Source: Elusimicrobiota bacterium
GTDB taxonomy: Bacteria > Elusimicrobiota > Elusimicrobia > FEN-1173
DNA: 64,000 bases
NCBI GenBank assembly: GCA_016715645.1
Contig: JADJZR010000013.1
Location: 1 to 64,000 of the forward strand
Direction of reading: 5' to 3'
The notes under the pieces were generated by a model, which was not told the DNA's origin, did not search any database, and saw only the letters and a program-made list of their open reading frames with translations. Shown piece by piece: positions 15,548 to 24,121 of this stretch (position 1 is its first letter; each line of letters begins with the position of its first letter). The position numbers and the translations under genes were made by a program.

Positions 15548-15966
15548 TCCTCGTTTTTGACACCAACGTTTTGATCTCGGCGTTCATCACGTCGGGCCCC
15601 TCCCGCGACGTCTTTGAATACGCCGCCCGCAAACACCAGATCATTGCATCCTCTTACATCTTGGGTGAATTAAAAGAAAAATGGCTTGGGAAATTGGGTT
15701 TTTCTTTGGCGGACTACAGGCTGGTGGAGAAAGTGATTCTGTCTTCTGTCGTCGTAAAGGAAGAAAGAAAAGGACACGTGGGGGCCTTTTCGGATAAAGA
15801 CGATCTCCCCATTTTAGACCTGTGCGTCACGGCGAAAGCGGACTTTTTCGTCACCCGAGACAAAAAGATTTTAGAGCTGCGGGCCGTCAAATATACGAAA
15901 GTCATCCATCCAAAAGATTTTTGGGCAATTGAAAAGCGAGCCGCAGCTCGCGGAGAATTCAGCTGA
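15544..15966 (+). CDS. PIN-domain toxin (COG1569 type)
   Basis: PIN proteins are Mg-dependent ribonucleases. This 140-residue protein opens with MILVFDTNVLISAF, carrying the first catalytic Asp (D6) and the TN pair. It continues with an S-x-Y-I-L-x-E-L-x-E-K helix and D-K-D-D-L-P-I-L-D-L (the central acidic pair), then ADFFVTRDKKILEL. All expected acidic positions are present, so it looks active. It is translationally coupled to the RHH antitoxin. Its 3' end overlaps the convergent ccsA gene by eight bases. Confidence 0.82.
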   Translation: MILVFDTNVLISAFITSGPSRDVFEYAARKHQIIASSYILGELKEKWLGKLGFSLADYRLVEKVILSSVVVKEERKGHVGAFSDKDDLPILDLCVTAKADFFVTRDKKILELRAVKYTKVIHPKDFWAIEKRAAARGEFS

Positions 15967-17788
15967 CAGTGCCGGGCGACCCCCAAAACCGGGCCGGCAG
16001 AGCGCCCAACCCGATGATGGCCGCCTGAGACAGACAAAACACGATCAGCCACAGGGAGGCCTTGTCCATGAAACCGTAGGAATGCAGGCCGATGCCCAGC
16101 ATATTAACCCCGAACCAAGACAAGGCGGTGATGATGTTTCCAAACACGGCCAAATTCATCAATCCCCGCCGACCCACTTGCTTATCCCACCCCATGTGCA
16201 AAATCAACGCGTTCCACAAAACGATCATGAGCGCGCCGTTTTCTTTCGGGTCCCAGCCCCAAAACCGGCCCCAACTTTGGTCCGCCCAAATACCGCCCAA
16301 CACCGTGCCGATAAAACTAAAAAACGCGCTGAAACACACAATTCCATACACCATGCGGGTTAAGTTTTGGGCGGCTTCTTCTTCCAGTCCTTTTGAGAAA
16401 ACCCCCCTGAGGATAAACACGACCCCCAACACACCGGACAAAAACGTGGCGCTGTATCCCGCGGTCACCGTGACCACGTGGGTCGCCAGCCAAAAGTTCG
16501 AGTCCAAAACCGCCCGCATCATTTCCATCGTGTCGCCCTGGGCGGCCAAATGCAGAGCGATGATTTGAGTCAGAAACCCAATGGCGGCCGACCCCAACGA
16601 TCCCCAGCCGTTTTTGAACATCCGTTCCACGACAACGCCCAACAAAACAGATCCCCACCCCACAAAGATAGCCGACGAATAGAGGTTGGTGACTGGGGGA
16701 CGACCTTGCAAAATCATTCGCGCCACCAAGCCCCCCGTGTGGACGATGAACGCCAGGACCAAAATGCCATACGCGGTCCGCCGCAACTCAGCGGGCCAGC
16801 GCAAAAAGGAAAGGAACACCAGGCCACAAACAATCACGTAAAGAACCAAACTTTTGTAGAACGCCTGGTATCGGTTGAAAAGCCCTTCCCGCCGCCCCTG
16901 GGCGGAGGCGCCGGGGACATGTTCGCCCAGCCAATCGCGGTAGTCAAAAAGGGCCTGGCGAAACGCGGCCGTGTCGCCCGAGCGACAGGCATCGCCCATC
17001 CGGGCGTAAAAACCGATCGCCGGATGCAAGGGCGACCCATCCGATCCGTCCAACAATCCTTGACCCAAACTGGCCCAACGGTCTGGTGCTCCAGCGGGCA
17101 GAACCCGAAACTCGGCCCGATCCGCCAAGGTTTGATAACGAGCCTGAAAGGCGCTCAGCACGCTGCTCATATCCGCGACAGGACGAGCCGCCGTGCTCTC
17201 CCCCCGCTCGTTCAACGCGGTCTGATAGGCTTCGATTTCATGGACGGAACCGGTCACCCCGGGCAATTCGCTGTCCGGGCCCGTGAGGCGAAGGGTGTTT
17301 TGGATTCGCCAATAAAGCAAAACCTGTTCCCACAATCGAAGCAAGGCTTTTTGAAACCGCGACCGCAGTTGCGGCCGAACCGCCCCGGCCCGTTCGGATT
17401 GGGTTTGCAGTTCCGAAAGATGCGGTTGAAGATCGAGAAATCGATACCGTCTCTGACGGCCCGACGCCATGCCGATGGATCCCAGCACGTCGGGGTCATC
17501 GATTTCGAACACCGGATACGTGTCCGCCACATCCGGCTGAAACACCATCTCTTTTAGCCAGGCCGTCGCACCGACCGGGCGGCCGTTCATTCGAACCGAC
17601 TGTTTGCCCGACAGAACCAACAAGGAATGACGCGCAACGCTGTCGAGCGGCTTGACCCGCCCCCCGCTCAAGACGGGCAGGTCCCCCCACAGCCGATCGG
17701 GCGATGGGGCCGTCCGAGCGGACATCAACCCGTAGGCCAACACCAACCCCACACCCCACACCGCCAAAGTCGACGGACGAGGCCTCAC
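15959..17788 (-). CDS. ccsA: Cytochrome c biogenesis protein CcsA/ResC
   Basis: CcsA moves and presents haem for attachment to apocytochrome c in system II. The 609-residue protein has a signal-anchor, a large extracytoplasmic domain (about residues 30-300) and then eight or so helices. The haem-handling tryptophan-rich motif is WADQSWGRFWGWDPKENGAL, with conserved histidines nearby (HMGW, IGLHSYGF). The N-terminal domain is larger than in classical CcsA and resembles longer homologues in Bacteroidetes and delta-proteobacteria. It starts with GTG overlapping the ccsB stop. Confidence 0.9.
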   Translation of the reverse strand: MRPRPSTLAVWGVGLVLAYGLMSARTAPSPDRLWGDLPVLSGGRVKPLDSVARHSLLVLSGKQSVRMNGRPVGATAWLKEMVFQPDVADTYPVFEIDDPDVLGSIGMASGRQRRYRFLDLQPHLSELQTQSERAGAVRPQLRSRFQKALLRLWEQVLLYWRIQNTLRLTGPDSELPGVTGSVHEIEAYQTALNERGESTAARPVADMSSVLSAFQARYQTLADRAEFRVLPAGAPDRWASLGQGLLDGSDGSPLHPAIGFYARMGDACRSGDTAAFRQALFDYRDWLGEHVPGASAQGRREGLFNRYQAFYKSLVLYVIVCGLVFLSFLRWPAELRRTAYGILVLAFIVHTGGLVARMILQGRPPVTNLYSSAIFVGWGSVLLGVVVERMFKNGWGSLGSAAIGFLTQIIALHLAAQGDTMEMMRAVLDSNFWLATHVVTVTAGYSATFLSGVLGVVFILRGVFSKGLEEEAAQNLTRMVYGIVCFSAFFSFIGTVLGGIWADQSWGRFWGWDPKENGALMIVLWNALILHMGWDKQVGRRGLMNLAVFGNIITALSWFGVNMLGIGLHSYGFMDKASLWLIVFCLSQAAIIGLGALPARFWGSPGTVS

Positions 17789-18939
17789 GCGGCCCTCCGT
17801 CGAAAACGAGCTAAATGAAGGACAAAATGCCAGGCCAACCCCAAACTCACCAAAACGCAGGCCAAGTAGGGAGCCACCCAGACAGGGTTTTTGACCACCT
17901 GAAGAATCGACAGTTTATCGCCCTTGCCGAAACTGGCTTGATAAAACGTCAGGCCGCGGTAACGCAAGGGGTTGTTCATAAAAATCAACACGTCTCGATC
18001 GTCGCCCGTTTCGGGGTCCACCAAACGAAGAAGGCTGGAGAAATTTTTGGGGATGTCCGTGCCGGGATACCGATCGTGAGTGAACCGTTTAAGATGCAGT
18101 GAAAACGGGTAATAGTGCCGAACCGGCCGAAGTTGCAGGAGATAAGGGGTTCCATCGATCACCACGGTTTGGGGCGTCTCCAATCCTGTGGACACCAACC
18201 ACACGCCATAACTTTTCTCCGGGCCCACCAGTTCGATAACCGCGGAAGAGGTGTCCATCTCGTCATCCGACGTGACGCGGGGAGATTCCAGCACGTTCAG
18301 GCGGGCTCCGACTCCCATGGTGGCCGTTGCGCCGCTTCCACTCTTTAATACAGAGTTTTGGAAAAATTGTTTAGGGATAATTTTAAACGGAAAGGAAGCG
18401 TGTTGGATGGGTCGGCCCTTCTTCAACAGGGCGGCGGGAACGGCATGGACCACATCTTCGGTCGATAAATGAGTATCAATGACCACCAGTTCCACATGAC
18501 GATAGTCTTCGGAATAGCGTGCCGAATGGCCTTCTTCAATCGCCATTTGGCTTTCCTGGGCCCACATTTGCGTCAGGCCCTGGCCGAGCACAAGAAGAAA
18601 AAGGCCACCGTGGGTTAATAAGAGACCGAAACGACGCCACTCCCACCGAGCCCGCGCGACGTGGGACACCGCCAAATTGATCAACCACAATCCGCCCACC
18701 GTGTATCCGCCTGGAAAAACCGGCAGACGCCCGCCGTTTTCCAATTCGTAAAAAATCAACCAACTGGAAAAATATTTTTTTTGGGCCAGCCACGTGCCCA
18801 GATGAACCTGTTCCAGAGTGCCGAACAACACCAAAACCATCATCAAAACCAGCACGACCGAGGTCAGTTCCAGGGAGCCAAAAAACGTCCATGCCCGATG
18901 GTAAAACGGAACGGAAACCGAGCGCGATCGACTCGACAT
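17785..18939 (-). CDS. ccsB: Cytochrome c biogenesis protein ResB/Ccs1
   Basis: ResB partners CcsA in haem delivery to apocytochrome c. I chose ATG 18939, six bases after the lipoprotein gene and behind AAAGGGG, giving 384 residues. Near the N-terminus SLELTSVVLVLMMVLVLFGTLEQ matches the ResB start, followed by two helices, a long periplasmic region with PFKIIPKQFF and NNPLRYRGLTFYQASF (a ResB signature), and a final helix. It is co-transcribed with ccsA. Confidence 0.88.
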   Translation of the reverse strand: MSSRSRSVSVPFYHRAWTFFGSLELTSVVLVLMMVLVLFGTLEQVHLGTWLAQKKYFSSWLIFYELENGGRLPVFPGGYTVGGLWLINLAVSHVARARWEWRRFGLLLTHGGLFLLVLGQGLTQMWAQESQMAIEEGHSARYSEDYRHVELVVIDTHLSTEDVVHAVPAALLKKGRPIQHASFPFKIIPKQFFQNSVLKSGSGATATMGVGARLNVLESPRVTSDDEMDTSSAVIELVGPEKSYGVWLVSTGLETPQTVVIDGTPYLLQLRPVRHYYPFSLHLKRFTHDRYPGTDIPKNFSSLLRLVDPETGDDRDVLIFMNNPLRYRGLTFYQASFGKGDKLSILQVVKNPVWVAPYLACVLVSLGLAWHFVLHLARFRRRAA

Positions 18940-18944
18940 CGAGA

Positions 18945-19634
18945 TCAAAGCCCCTTTAGACTTTCCAAGAAATTCAAAAAGGCGGGTTCCGCCCCTCGGA
19001 CAACGGCGTCATCACCCACCAGTTTAAAAAACCACGTTTGGTTCGGGGTCGAGTAAATGGCGGCGGACATGCGATTTTTCTTATTTGCGAACGAGGTGTA
19101 AACCATCGATCGGCCCGCGGGACGAATAATTTTTTCTTCCTGGGCCCATTGGGACGGCGTAAGAGGGTCCAAGCCCACCTGACCGCGCCAACGGTTGATG
19201 TTGGACAAAGTTCCCCCCGCGTCACCTTCCAAAACCGTGACAGAAAGGTCCGCGACAGCGCCACCGGGCCCTGGAACAACGAACGTCGCGTAACGAAATC
19301 CGGACCCGGGTTTTTCCTGCCAACCCCTGGGGGTGGTCCACAACACTTTTTGGGACGGGGGCGGCGGCGGGGTCAAACCCTGGGTCGCTGCGTCCGCCAT
19401 GGACATGCCGGACCCGACCTCTGGGTGCCCCTCCGGCAACTCGCCGATGGGTGGGTGGCCTTCCGGTAACGCCATTGCGTCGAGAGAAGGGTGTTCATGA
19501 GGAAGGGCGGGGGCAGGATTCTCCGGGGAGACATGGGCCGTCTCTTTCGGGACACGATACGTGCAAATATCCCCCGAATCGCAAGCGGAGAAAAGCGCAA
19601 AAGCTAGGATGACCCATTGAGACCGTGTGATCAC
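18945..19634 (-). CDS. Predicted lipoprotein associated with cytochrome c maturation
   Basis: A GTG at 19634 gives 229 residues with a hydrophobic signal WVILAFALFSAC and a lipobox cysteine near residue 17. A longer open frame exists but its upstream part overlaps the receiver gene. A short proline-histidine region repeats EGHPPIGELPEGHPEVG. The C-terminal domain contains WTTPRGWQEKPGSGFRYATF and NINRWRGQVGLDPL, a pattern I associate with uncharacterised lipoproteins near respiratory genes. It lies immediately upstream of ccsB, so a role in haem-protein assembly is plausible but unproven. Confidence 0.65.
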   Translation of the reverse strand: MITRSQWVILAFALFSACDSGDICTYRVPKETAHVSPENPAPALPHEHPSLDAMALPEGHPPIGELPEGHPEVGSGMSMADAATQGLTPPPPPSQKVLWTTPRGWQEKPGSGFRYATFVVPGPGGAVADLSVTVLEGDAGGTLSNINRWRGQVGLDPLTPSQWAQEEKIIRPAGRSMVYTSFANKKNRMSAAIYSTPNQTWFFKLVGDDAVVRGAEPAFLNFLESLKGL

Positions 19635-19686
19635 AGCCCCATTGTAAGATTTACGGAACGACTTGGCCAGAAACCCGCGCTCGAAA

Positions 19687-20058
19687 TCAGCCCACCACCG
19701 ATAAAGCCCACTCGGGAGCTTTTTCGATAACGTGGGCTGGGTCGGTTCGATGGCCAACAACGGTTCGCACACACCGCAAGAGAGCCTCGGGAATTTTTTG
19801 TGTTCCCCTGTTGGAAAACAAAACCACGGGTGTCCGACAGGTGTGAGGCCTCGCTTGGAGTTGAAGCAACACCGTGCGCGCCTGTTCTTCCGCGCCATCC
19901 ATGTCCAACGTGATTAAATCGGGCCCCCACTGAACCGCCTCGAAAGCCGCCTGGGAAAAATCGGTCGCCAAACGAACATCATATCCGGCCGCTTTCCACA
20001 AAGAGCGCATGCGCCGCGCGGTCACCGCATCGGTCTCAATGACAAGAACTTTTTTCAT
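19687..20058 (-). CDS. Divergent response-regulator receiver protein
   Basis: A 123-residue single receiver domain starting MKKVLVIETDAVTARRM. The acidic pocket is altered: IETD replaces the usual D-D-D, the phosphoacceptor region reads LITLDMDGAEEQA, and the usual lysine near the C-terminus is not evident (VVLFSNRGTQKIPEAL). It may be a phosphorylation-independent or adaptor receiver. Upstream lies a two-unit 11-bp repeat matching the operator next to phoBR, so it is probably in the same regulon. Confidence 0.7.
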   Translation of the reverse strand: MKKVLVIETDAVTARRMRSLWKAAGYDVRLATDFSQAAFEAVQWGPDLITLDMDGAEEQARTVLLQLQARPHTCRTPVVLFSNRGTQKIPEALLRCVRTVVGHRTDPAHVIEKAPEWALSVVG

Positions 20059-20140
20059 GATCCACCGCCTTATCAACCGGTCCGGACCTGCGTTCGACAC
20101 CGGAACCTGCCTAAAGGCTACAAAGTAGACCTGAAAGATT

Positions 20141-20168
20141 CCCTTAAGTAGTTGTAAATTTGTTGTAA
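20141..20168 (-). promoter_or_regulatory. Two-unit 11-bp operator upstream of the receiver gene
   Basis: On the minus strand TTACAACAAAT and TTACAACTACT abut and are followed by TAAGGG and, shortly after, TCTT. The same arrangement (TTACAAGTTCT, TAAGGG, TCTT) ends the six-unit array at 55388-55459. Eleven-bp direct repeats are the binding mode of PhoB/OmpR-family regulators. Confidence 0.6.
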
Positions 20169-20258
20169 CAAAAGCGATGGGACATTGTTAATAATATTCG
20201 GGGTTGTTCTCGGCTTCGACAATGGACCCAATGCGTCGATTTTTTTTGAAAGGAGAAA

Positions 20259-20699
20259 CTACGCGGTCGGTGGACGAGGAGATCGACGGCGGGAAACCGC
20301 TTCGCTGGCGCGCAGGCGGGCCAGGGCCCGTTCCAGAGCGGCTTGAGCCTGCAGATCCAACTTGTCTTGGTGGTGATGTTTCAGCTGGGCCTTGGCCCGC
20401 TCGGCGGCCTGACGGGCTCGTTCGGCATCGATTTCGTCGGCCAGTTCGGCGGTCTCGGCGAAAATCGAGACCCGCCCGTTGAACACTTCCACAAATCCGC
20501 CGGACACCGCCAACAGACGGGGATCTTCGCCGTGAGTGCGAATGATCATTGTGCCCGCCCGTAGCTGGGCCAACAGCGGGGCGTGCCCCGGCAAAATTCC
20601 CAGTTGGCCTTCGTGGGCGGGCACCACCAGCGCGTCCACATCGCCTTCCCAGGCGATCCGTTCGGGGGTGACAATCGACAGGGGGATCCGCTTGGACAT
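20259..20699 (-). CDS. atpC: ATP synthase epsilon subunit
   Basis: This 146-residue subunit links the central stalk to the c-ring and can inhibit ATP hydrolysis. The start MSKRIPLSIVTPERIAWEG and the PAHEGQLGILPGHAPLLAQL strand pair are typical of the beta-sandwich, and the C-terminal helices run from AELADEIDAERARQAAERA onward. It is the last gene of the atp operon and is separated from atpD by a Yip1-like gene. Confidence 0.93.
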   Translation of the reverse strand: MSKRIPLSIVTPERIAWEGDVDALVVPAHEGQLGILPGHAPLLAQLRAGTMIIRTHGEDPRLLAVSGGFVEVFNGRVSIFAETAELADEIDAERARQAAERAKAQLKHHHQDKLDLQAQAALERALARLRASEAVSRRRSPRPPTA

Positions 20700-20702
20700 G
20701 AT

Positions 20703-21404
20703 TTATTTTTTCGCCGGAGCCTTTGGCTCTTCCATTTTTTCTTGAATCTCATCCGGCATGGGCGAAGGCGGCGGAACCCGGGGCATTTCAAATCCGGGGG
20801 ACTGGCCCATCCCCGCCCGAGCGTCGGGCCAACGGCCGCGCATGGCGCCGAACACACCCGCCATCACCACCGCCAACACAAACCCAGCCATCAAGAGAGG
20901 CCATACCGTCCAAGCTTTGGATCGACGAATCCCGTGAACTGTCACCGAAGACACAACCAACAAATAAAGGTAATACAGAGAAACCGCCAAGCTCAGGTAG
21001 GGGACCAACCGAAACACCGCGCTCACCACCGACAACGGAGCCAACAACGCCCACACCCGATACGCCGTTTGATAGTTTTCGGGGGATCCCATCAAATGCC
21101 AAATCACAAAAAAAACCGCCGCGAAAAGGAATCCCGCCCCCACTGTGACCGGAGGCAACAAGAAAAAACTCACCACCTGAGCCGTCGTGCCCCCGGGGAT
21201 CGGACCAGGTTTGACAAACGACAACACCAAAGTAATCACAGCCGCCACGTAATGCCACACCAAAGCGTACAGAAGAGGTGCCGCGTATCCCCCGCCTTTT
21301 TCCATCAAACCATACAACGTCCCCGGCGACCGAAACAACGCCATCGCATTTCGACCCATCGAACCCAACGAAAAAACCGACTTCAGGGCACCCTCTGTTT
21401 CCAT
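20703..21404 (-). CDS. Yip1-like membrane protein inside the atp operon
   Basis: A 233-residue protein behind an AAGGAG site, starting METEGALKSVFSL. It has about five hydrophobic helices (ALVWHYVAAVITLVLSF, LLPPVTVGAGFLFAAVFFVIWHL, VWALLAPLSVVSAVF, LYYLYLLVVSS, WPLLMAGFVLAVVMAG) with the H-L-M-G-S-x-x-x-Y motif seen in Yip1/DUF1282 proteins, then a proline-rich cytoplasmic tail. It sits four bases upstream of atpC in the same direction. Its function is unknown; a role in assembly of the synthase is only a guess from position. Confidence 0.7.
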   Translation of the reverse strand: METEGALKSVFSLGSMGRNAMALFRSPGTLYGLMEKGGGYAAPLLYALVWHYVAAVITLVLSFVKPGPIPGGTTAQVVSFFLLPPVTVGAGFLFAAVFFVIWHLMGSPENYQTAYRVWALLAPLSVVSAVFRLVPYLSLAVSLYYLYLLVVSSVTVHGIRRSKAWTVWPLLMAGFVLAVVMAGVFGAMRGRWPDARAGMGQSPGFEMPRVPPPSPMPDEIQEKMEEPKAPAKK

Positions 21405-21422
21405 GACATTCTCCTTAAAAAT

Positions 21423-22844
21423 TTATTGCAGCGTTTTGGCCTTTTCAACCGCCTCTTCGATTCCGCCCACCATGTAAAAGGCCTGCTCGGGCAAGTGGTC
21501 CCATTTGCCGTCGACCAGTTCCCGGAAACTGCGTACGGTGTCTTTCAACGGCACGTAACGACCGGGAATGCCGGTGAACTGTTCGGCCACATGAAAAGGC
21601 TGCGACAGAAACCGTTGAATTTTGCGAGCCCGAGCGACGATCACTTTGTCGTCTTCCGACAACTCATCGATGCCCAAAATGGCGATGATGTCCTGCAGGT
21701 CCCGGTACCGCTGGAGAATGCGTTGCACCGCCCGGGCCGTGGCGTAATGTTCCTCGCCGACAATTTTGGGATCTAAAATTCGGCTCGTGGAATCCAACGG
21801 ATCCACGGCGGGATAAATGCCTAGCTCGGAAATTTGCCGCGACAACACCGTGGTCGCGTCCAAGTGAGCGAACGCGTTGGCGGGCGCCGGGTCGGTCAAG
21901 TCGTCGGCCGGCACGTAGATGGCCTGCACGCTGGTCACCGACCCCTTTTTGGTCGAGGTGATGCGCTCTTGCAATTCGCCCATCTCGGTGGACAGCGTGG
22001 GTTGATATCCCACCGCCGACGGCATCCGGCCCAACAAAGCCGACACTTCCGACCCCGCTTGGGTGAACCGGAAAATATTATCGATAAACAGCAAAACGTC
22101 CTGGCCTTCCCGATCGCGGAAATATTCCGCCTGGGTCAACGCTGTCAGCGCCACCCGCAACCGCGACCCCGGCGGCTCGTTCATTTGGCCGTACACCAAA
22201 ACCGCCTTGGACAAAACAGGGTTTCCATCGGACAGTTTGGATTGCTGCATTTCCAGCCACAAGTCGTTGCCTTCCCGAGTCCGTTCCCCCACCCCGCCGA
22301 ACACCGACACGCCGCCGTGCTGTTTGGCCACGTTGTTGATGAGTTCCATGATCACCACGGTTTTGCCCACGCCCGCGCCGCCGAACAAGCCCACCTTGCC
22401 GCCTTTCATGTAAGGTTCGAGCAAATCAATGACTTTAATTCCAGTTTCAAAGATGGACGGGGTGGTTTCCTGATCGGTAAACGACGGGGTCGGACGATGG
22501 ATGGGAAACGTTTCTTTCGCCGTAATGTCGCCGCGATAATCTTTGGGCTCGCCCAACACGTTCATCAATCGACCCAAACAGGCCGGACCCACCGGAACGG
22601 AAATCGGCGCGCCCGTGTCGCGGGCCTCGGCGCCGCGTTGCAACCCGTCGGTCGGTCCCAACGTGATCAAACGAACGACATTGTCGCCCAGATGAAGAGC
22701 CACTTCCGCTGTCAGTTCCCGAGCGGCGGCGCCTTCACCGTGGATCGAAATTTTCACGGCGTTGTAGATGGCCGGCAATGTTCCCGCAGAGAACTCCACG
22801 TCCACCACCGGCCCGATCACTTGCACCACTTTTCCGACATTCAT
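21423..22844 (-). CDS. atpD: ATP synthase beta subunit (catalytic)
   Basis: The beta subunit carries the catalytic nucleotide sites of F1. ATG 22844 gives 473 residues starting MNVGKVVQVIGPVVDVEFSA. The Walker A loop is GLFGGAGVGKTVVIMEL, followed by GVGERTREGNDLW (catalytic Glu in GERTRE), VLLFIDNIFRFTQAGSEVSALLG and the DELSEED-like ELSEDDK. Upstream in-frame codons belong to the beta-barrel gene region and were not used. Confidence 0.97.
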   Translation of the reverse strand: MNVGKVVQVIGPVVDVEFSAGTLPAIYNAVKISIHGEGAAARELTAEVALHLGDNVVRLITLGPTDGLQRGAEARDTGAPISVPVGPACLGRLMNVLGEPKDYRGDITAKETFPIHRPTPSFTDQETTPSIFETGIKVIDLLEPYMKGGKVGLFGGAGVGKTVVIMELINNVAKQHGGVSVFGGVGERTREGNDLWLEMQQSKLSDGNPVLSKAVLVYGQMNEPPGSRLRVALTALTQAEYFRDREGQDVLLFIDNIFRFTQAGSEVSALLGRMPSAVGYQPTLSTEMGELQERITSTKKGSVTSVQAIYVPADDLTDPAPANAFAHLDATTVLSRQISELGIYPAVDPLDSTSRILDPKIVGEEHYATARAVQRILQRYRDLQDIIAILGIDELSEDDKVIVARARKIQRFLSQPFHVAEQFTGIPGRYVPLKDTVRSFRELVDGKWDHLPEQAFYMVGGIEEAVEKAKTLQ

Positions 22845-22854
22845 CGCGCGCTCC

Positions 22855-23523
22855 TTACTGGAAGGTGTACCGGGCCGAAAGACCCCAAATTTTTTCGTTG
22901 CCGAAATGAATCTCCGTTGACACGTTCCAAGCCTCGTTGGGCTCCCACCCCGCGCCCGCGAACCCACCCATTTCCTGGGCCAACCCGTAATCCGTTTTAA
23001 CGCCGCCGGTCTCGCGATTGATGTCGGCTTTCAGCATGGACACCCCGCCGGTCATGTTGAGGTCACGCGGGAGCGGACAGGTCAACCCAGCTCCCATTCC
23101 TAACTCCACCCAGTTAAAATTGTCTTTCTCCGACTCGTGTCCATCGTAGTAATCCACCGTAGCCAAAAGACCCGCGCGCAACGGCCCCAAAGATTCGGGC
23201 GGCGCCCAATGAATTCCTCCCCCCACGCTCCACACGTCCGGGTTCGAGGAAGAACCGTCAAAGGTGACCCGGGATGTGAGCGGCGTCCCCCTCACCAGCA
23301 TTTCGAACCCTTGCCCCAATCCCCTGGCGTATTGAAGAACCAGTCGGCGGGAGCTCATTTTTTGCTTGCTCCCATCGGCGTCATCCTCCAATGTTCGATA
23401 ACCCGCGTCATAAACAAATTCGATCGATTGACCGTCGCGTTCGGTGGCCTTTCCCACCGCCCCATACCACGCGGCCCGCCCCGACACCGCCGCCAACATC
23501 ACCAGAAGACAAGTCTTTTTCAA
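22855..23523 (-). CDS. Outer-membrane beta-barrel protein
   Basis: A TTG start at 23523 behind AGGGGGT gives a 222-residue protein with an N-terminal signal peptide (KKTCLLVMLAAVSGRAAW) and then alternating aromatic/hydrophobic strands such as SIEFVYDAGYRTL, RLVLQYARGL, RAGLLATVDYYDG and a C-terminal GLSARYTFQ. The terminal aromatic F-Q matches the barrel-insertion signal. Finding such a gene between atpG and atpD is unusual. The substrate is unknown. Confidence 0.75.
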   Translation of the reverse strand: MKKTCLLVMLAAVSGRAAWYGAVGKATERDGQSIEFVYDAGYRTLEDDADGSKQKMSSRRLVLQYARGLGQGFEMLVRGTPLTSRVTFDGSSSNPDVWSVGGGIHWAPPESLGPLRAGLLATVDYYDGHESEKDNFNWVELGMGAGLTCPLPRDLNMTGGVSMLKADINRETGGVKTDYGLAQEMGGFAGAGWEPNEAWNVSTEIHFGNEKIWGLSARYTFQ

Positions 23524-23532
23524 GTCGACCCC

Positions 23533-23928
23533 CTAATAGAACGTCAATGTTTCCCGCCGGTCGTCGAAAGCGACTCTGAATTTATCAAATACGCCCTTTC
23601 GGCCCAGCAGGTTGAAAGCTCCCCCCAACGCCGAACAGAAACCCACTTCCACCGTGACCACCCGCCGACCCAACCGCATTTTCAAATCTTTCACATACAC
23701 CGGTATTCTGCGGTCGCCGGCCACGACAATATAAAACTTTCGGCATCCCCGCAGATCCACGCCTAACCGTCGGGCCTCATACATGTGCAAAATGCTGAGG
23801 CTGGCCCCGGAATCCACATACACCCACAAGTTGTGCCACCGGTCCCGGCCCCGGAACTCCACCGGGATGACCGGAGCCTTGTTGTCACGAAAAACGGAAT
23901 AGTCGAAGCGAATCAAATTCCCGTCCAA
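23533..23928 (-). CDS. Retropepsin-like aspartic protease domain protein
   Basis: A 131-residue protein from a TTG start. WVYVDSGASLSILHMYEARRLG carries the D-S-G active-site triad of a single-domain aspartic protease, and AFNLLGRKGVFDKFRV with ETLTFY at the end is the typical second strand of gag-type retropepsins. Such proteases act as dimers. The frame overlaps the end of the preceding DUF5678-like gene by 44 bp, so the two are probably translated together. The target is unknown. Confidence 0.75.
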   Translation of the reverse strand: MDGNLIRFDYSVFRDNKAPVIPVEFRGRDRWHNLWVYVDSGASLSILHMYEARRLGVDLRGCRKFYIVVAGDRRIPVYVKDLKMRLGRRVVTVEVGFCSALGGAFNLLGRKGVFDKFRVAFDDRRETLTFY

Positions 23929-24121
23929 TCTCGCGGGCGTCCGGTACGCGAAGCACCGTCGCCGCCCCGCCGCCGGGAACCGTCCGCGCCCGTCGTTGCA
24001 CCGCGTCGGCCTTCCCGCCCACAGCCACCACCTGCCGGTTGGCCACCGCCACGTAACGGCCGCCGTACAGATCCACCAAATCCCCGAAATTTTTTGCGAT
24101 CCAACGGTCGTTTTTTTTCAT
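23885..24121 (-). CDS. DUF5678-like small protein
   Basis: A 78-residue protein. KNFGDLVDLYGGRYVAVANRQVVAVGGKADAV matches the DUF5678 pattern (Y-x-G-x-W/Y-V-A-V-x-x-x-x-V-V-A-x-G). Its ATG overlaps the atpG stop, and its end overlaps the retropepsin gene. DUF5678 and retropepsin genes are often neighbours, which suggests a paired function, but none is established to my knowledge. It may serve as substrate, inhibitor or adaptor of the protease. Confidence 0.6.
   Translation of the reverse strand: MKKNDRWIAKNFGDLVDLYGGRYVAVANRQVVAVGGKADAVQRRARTVPGGGAATVLRVPDAREIGREFDSLRLFRFS

Noticed and set aside
20199..20232. tmRNA-like start (GGGGTTGTTCTCGGCTTCGACA)
   Set aside because: It resembles a tmRNA 5' end, but atpC begins about 30 bp on and no tag frame or 3' tRNA-like end follows.
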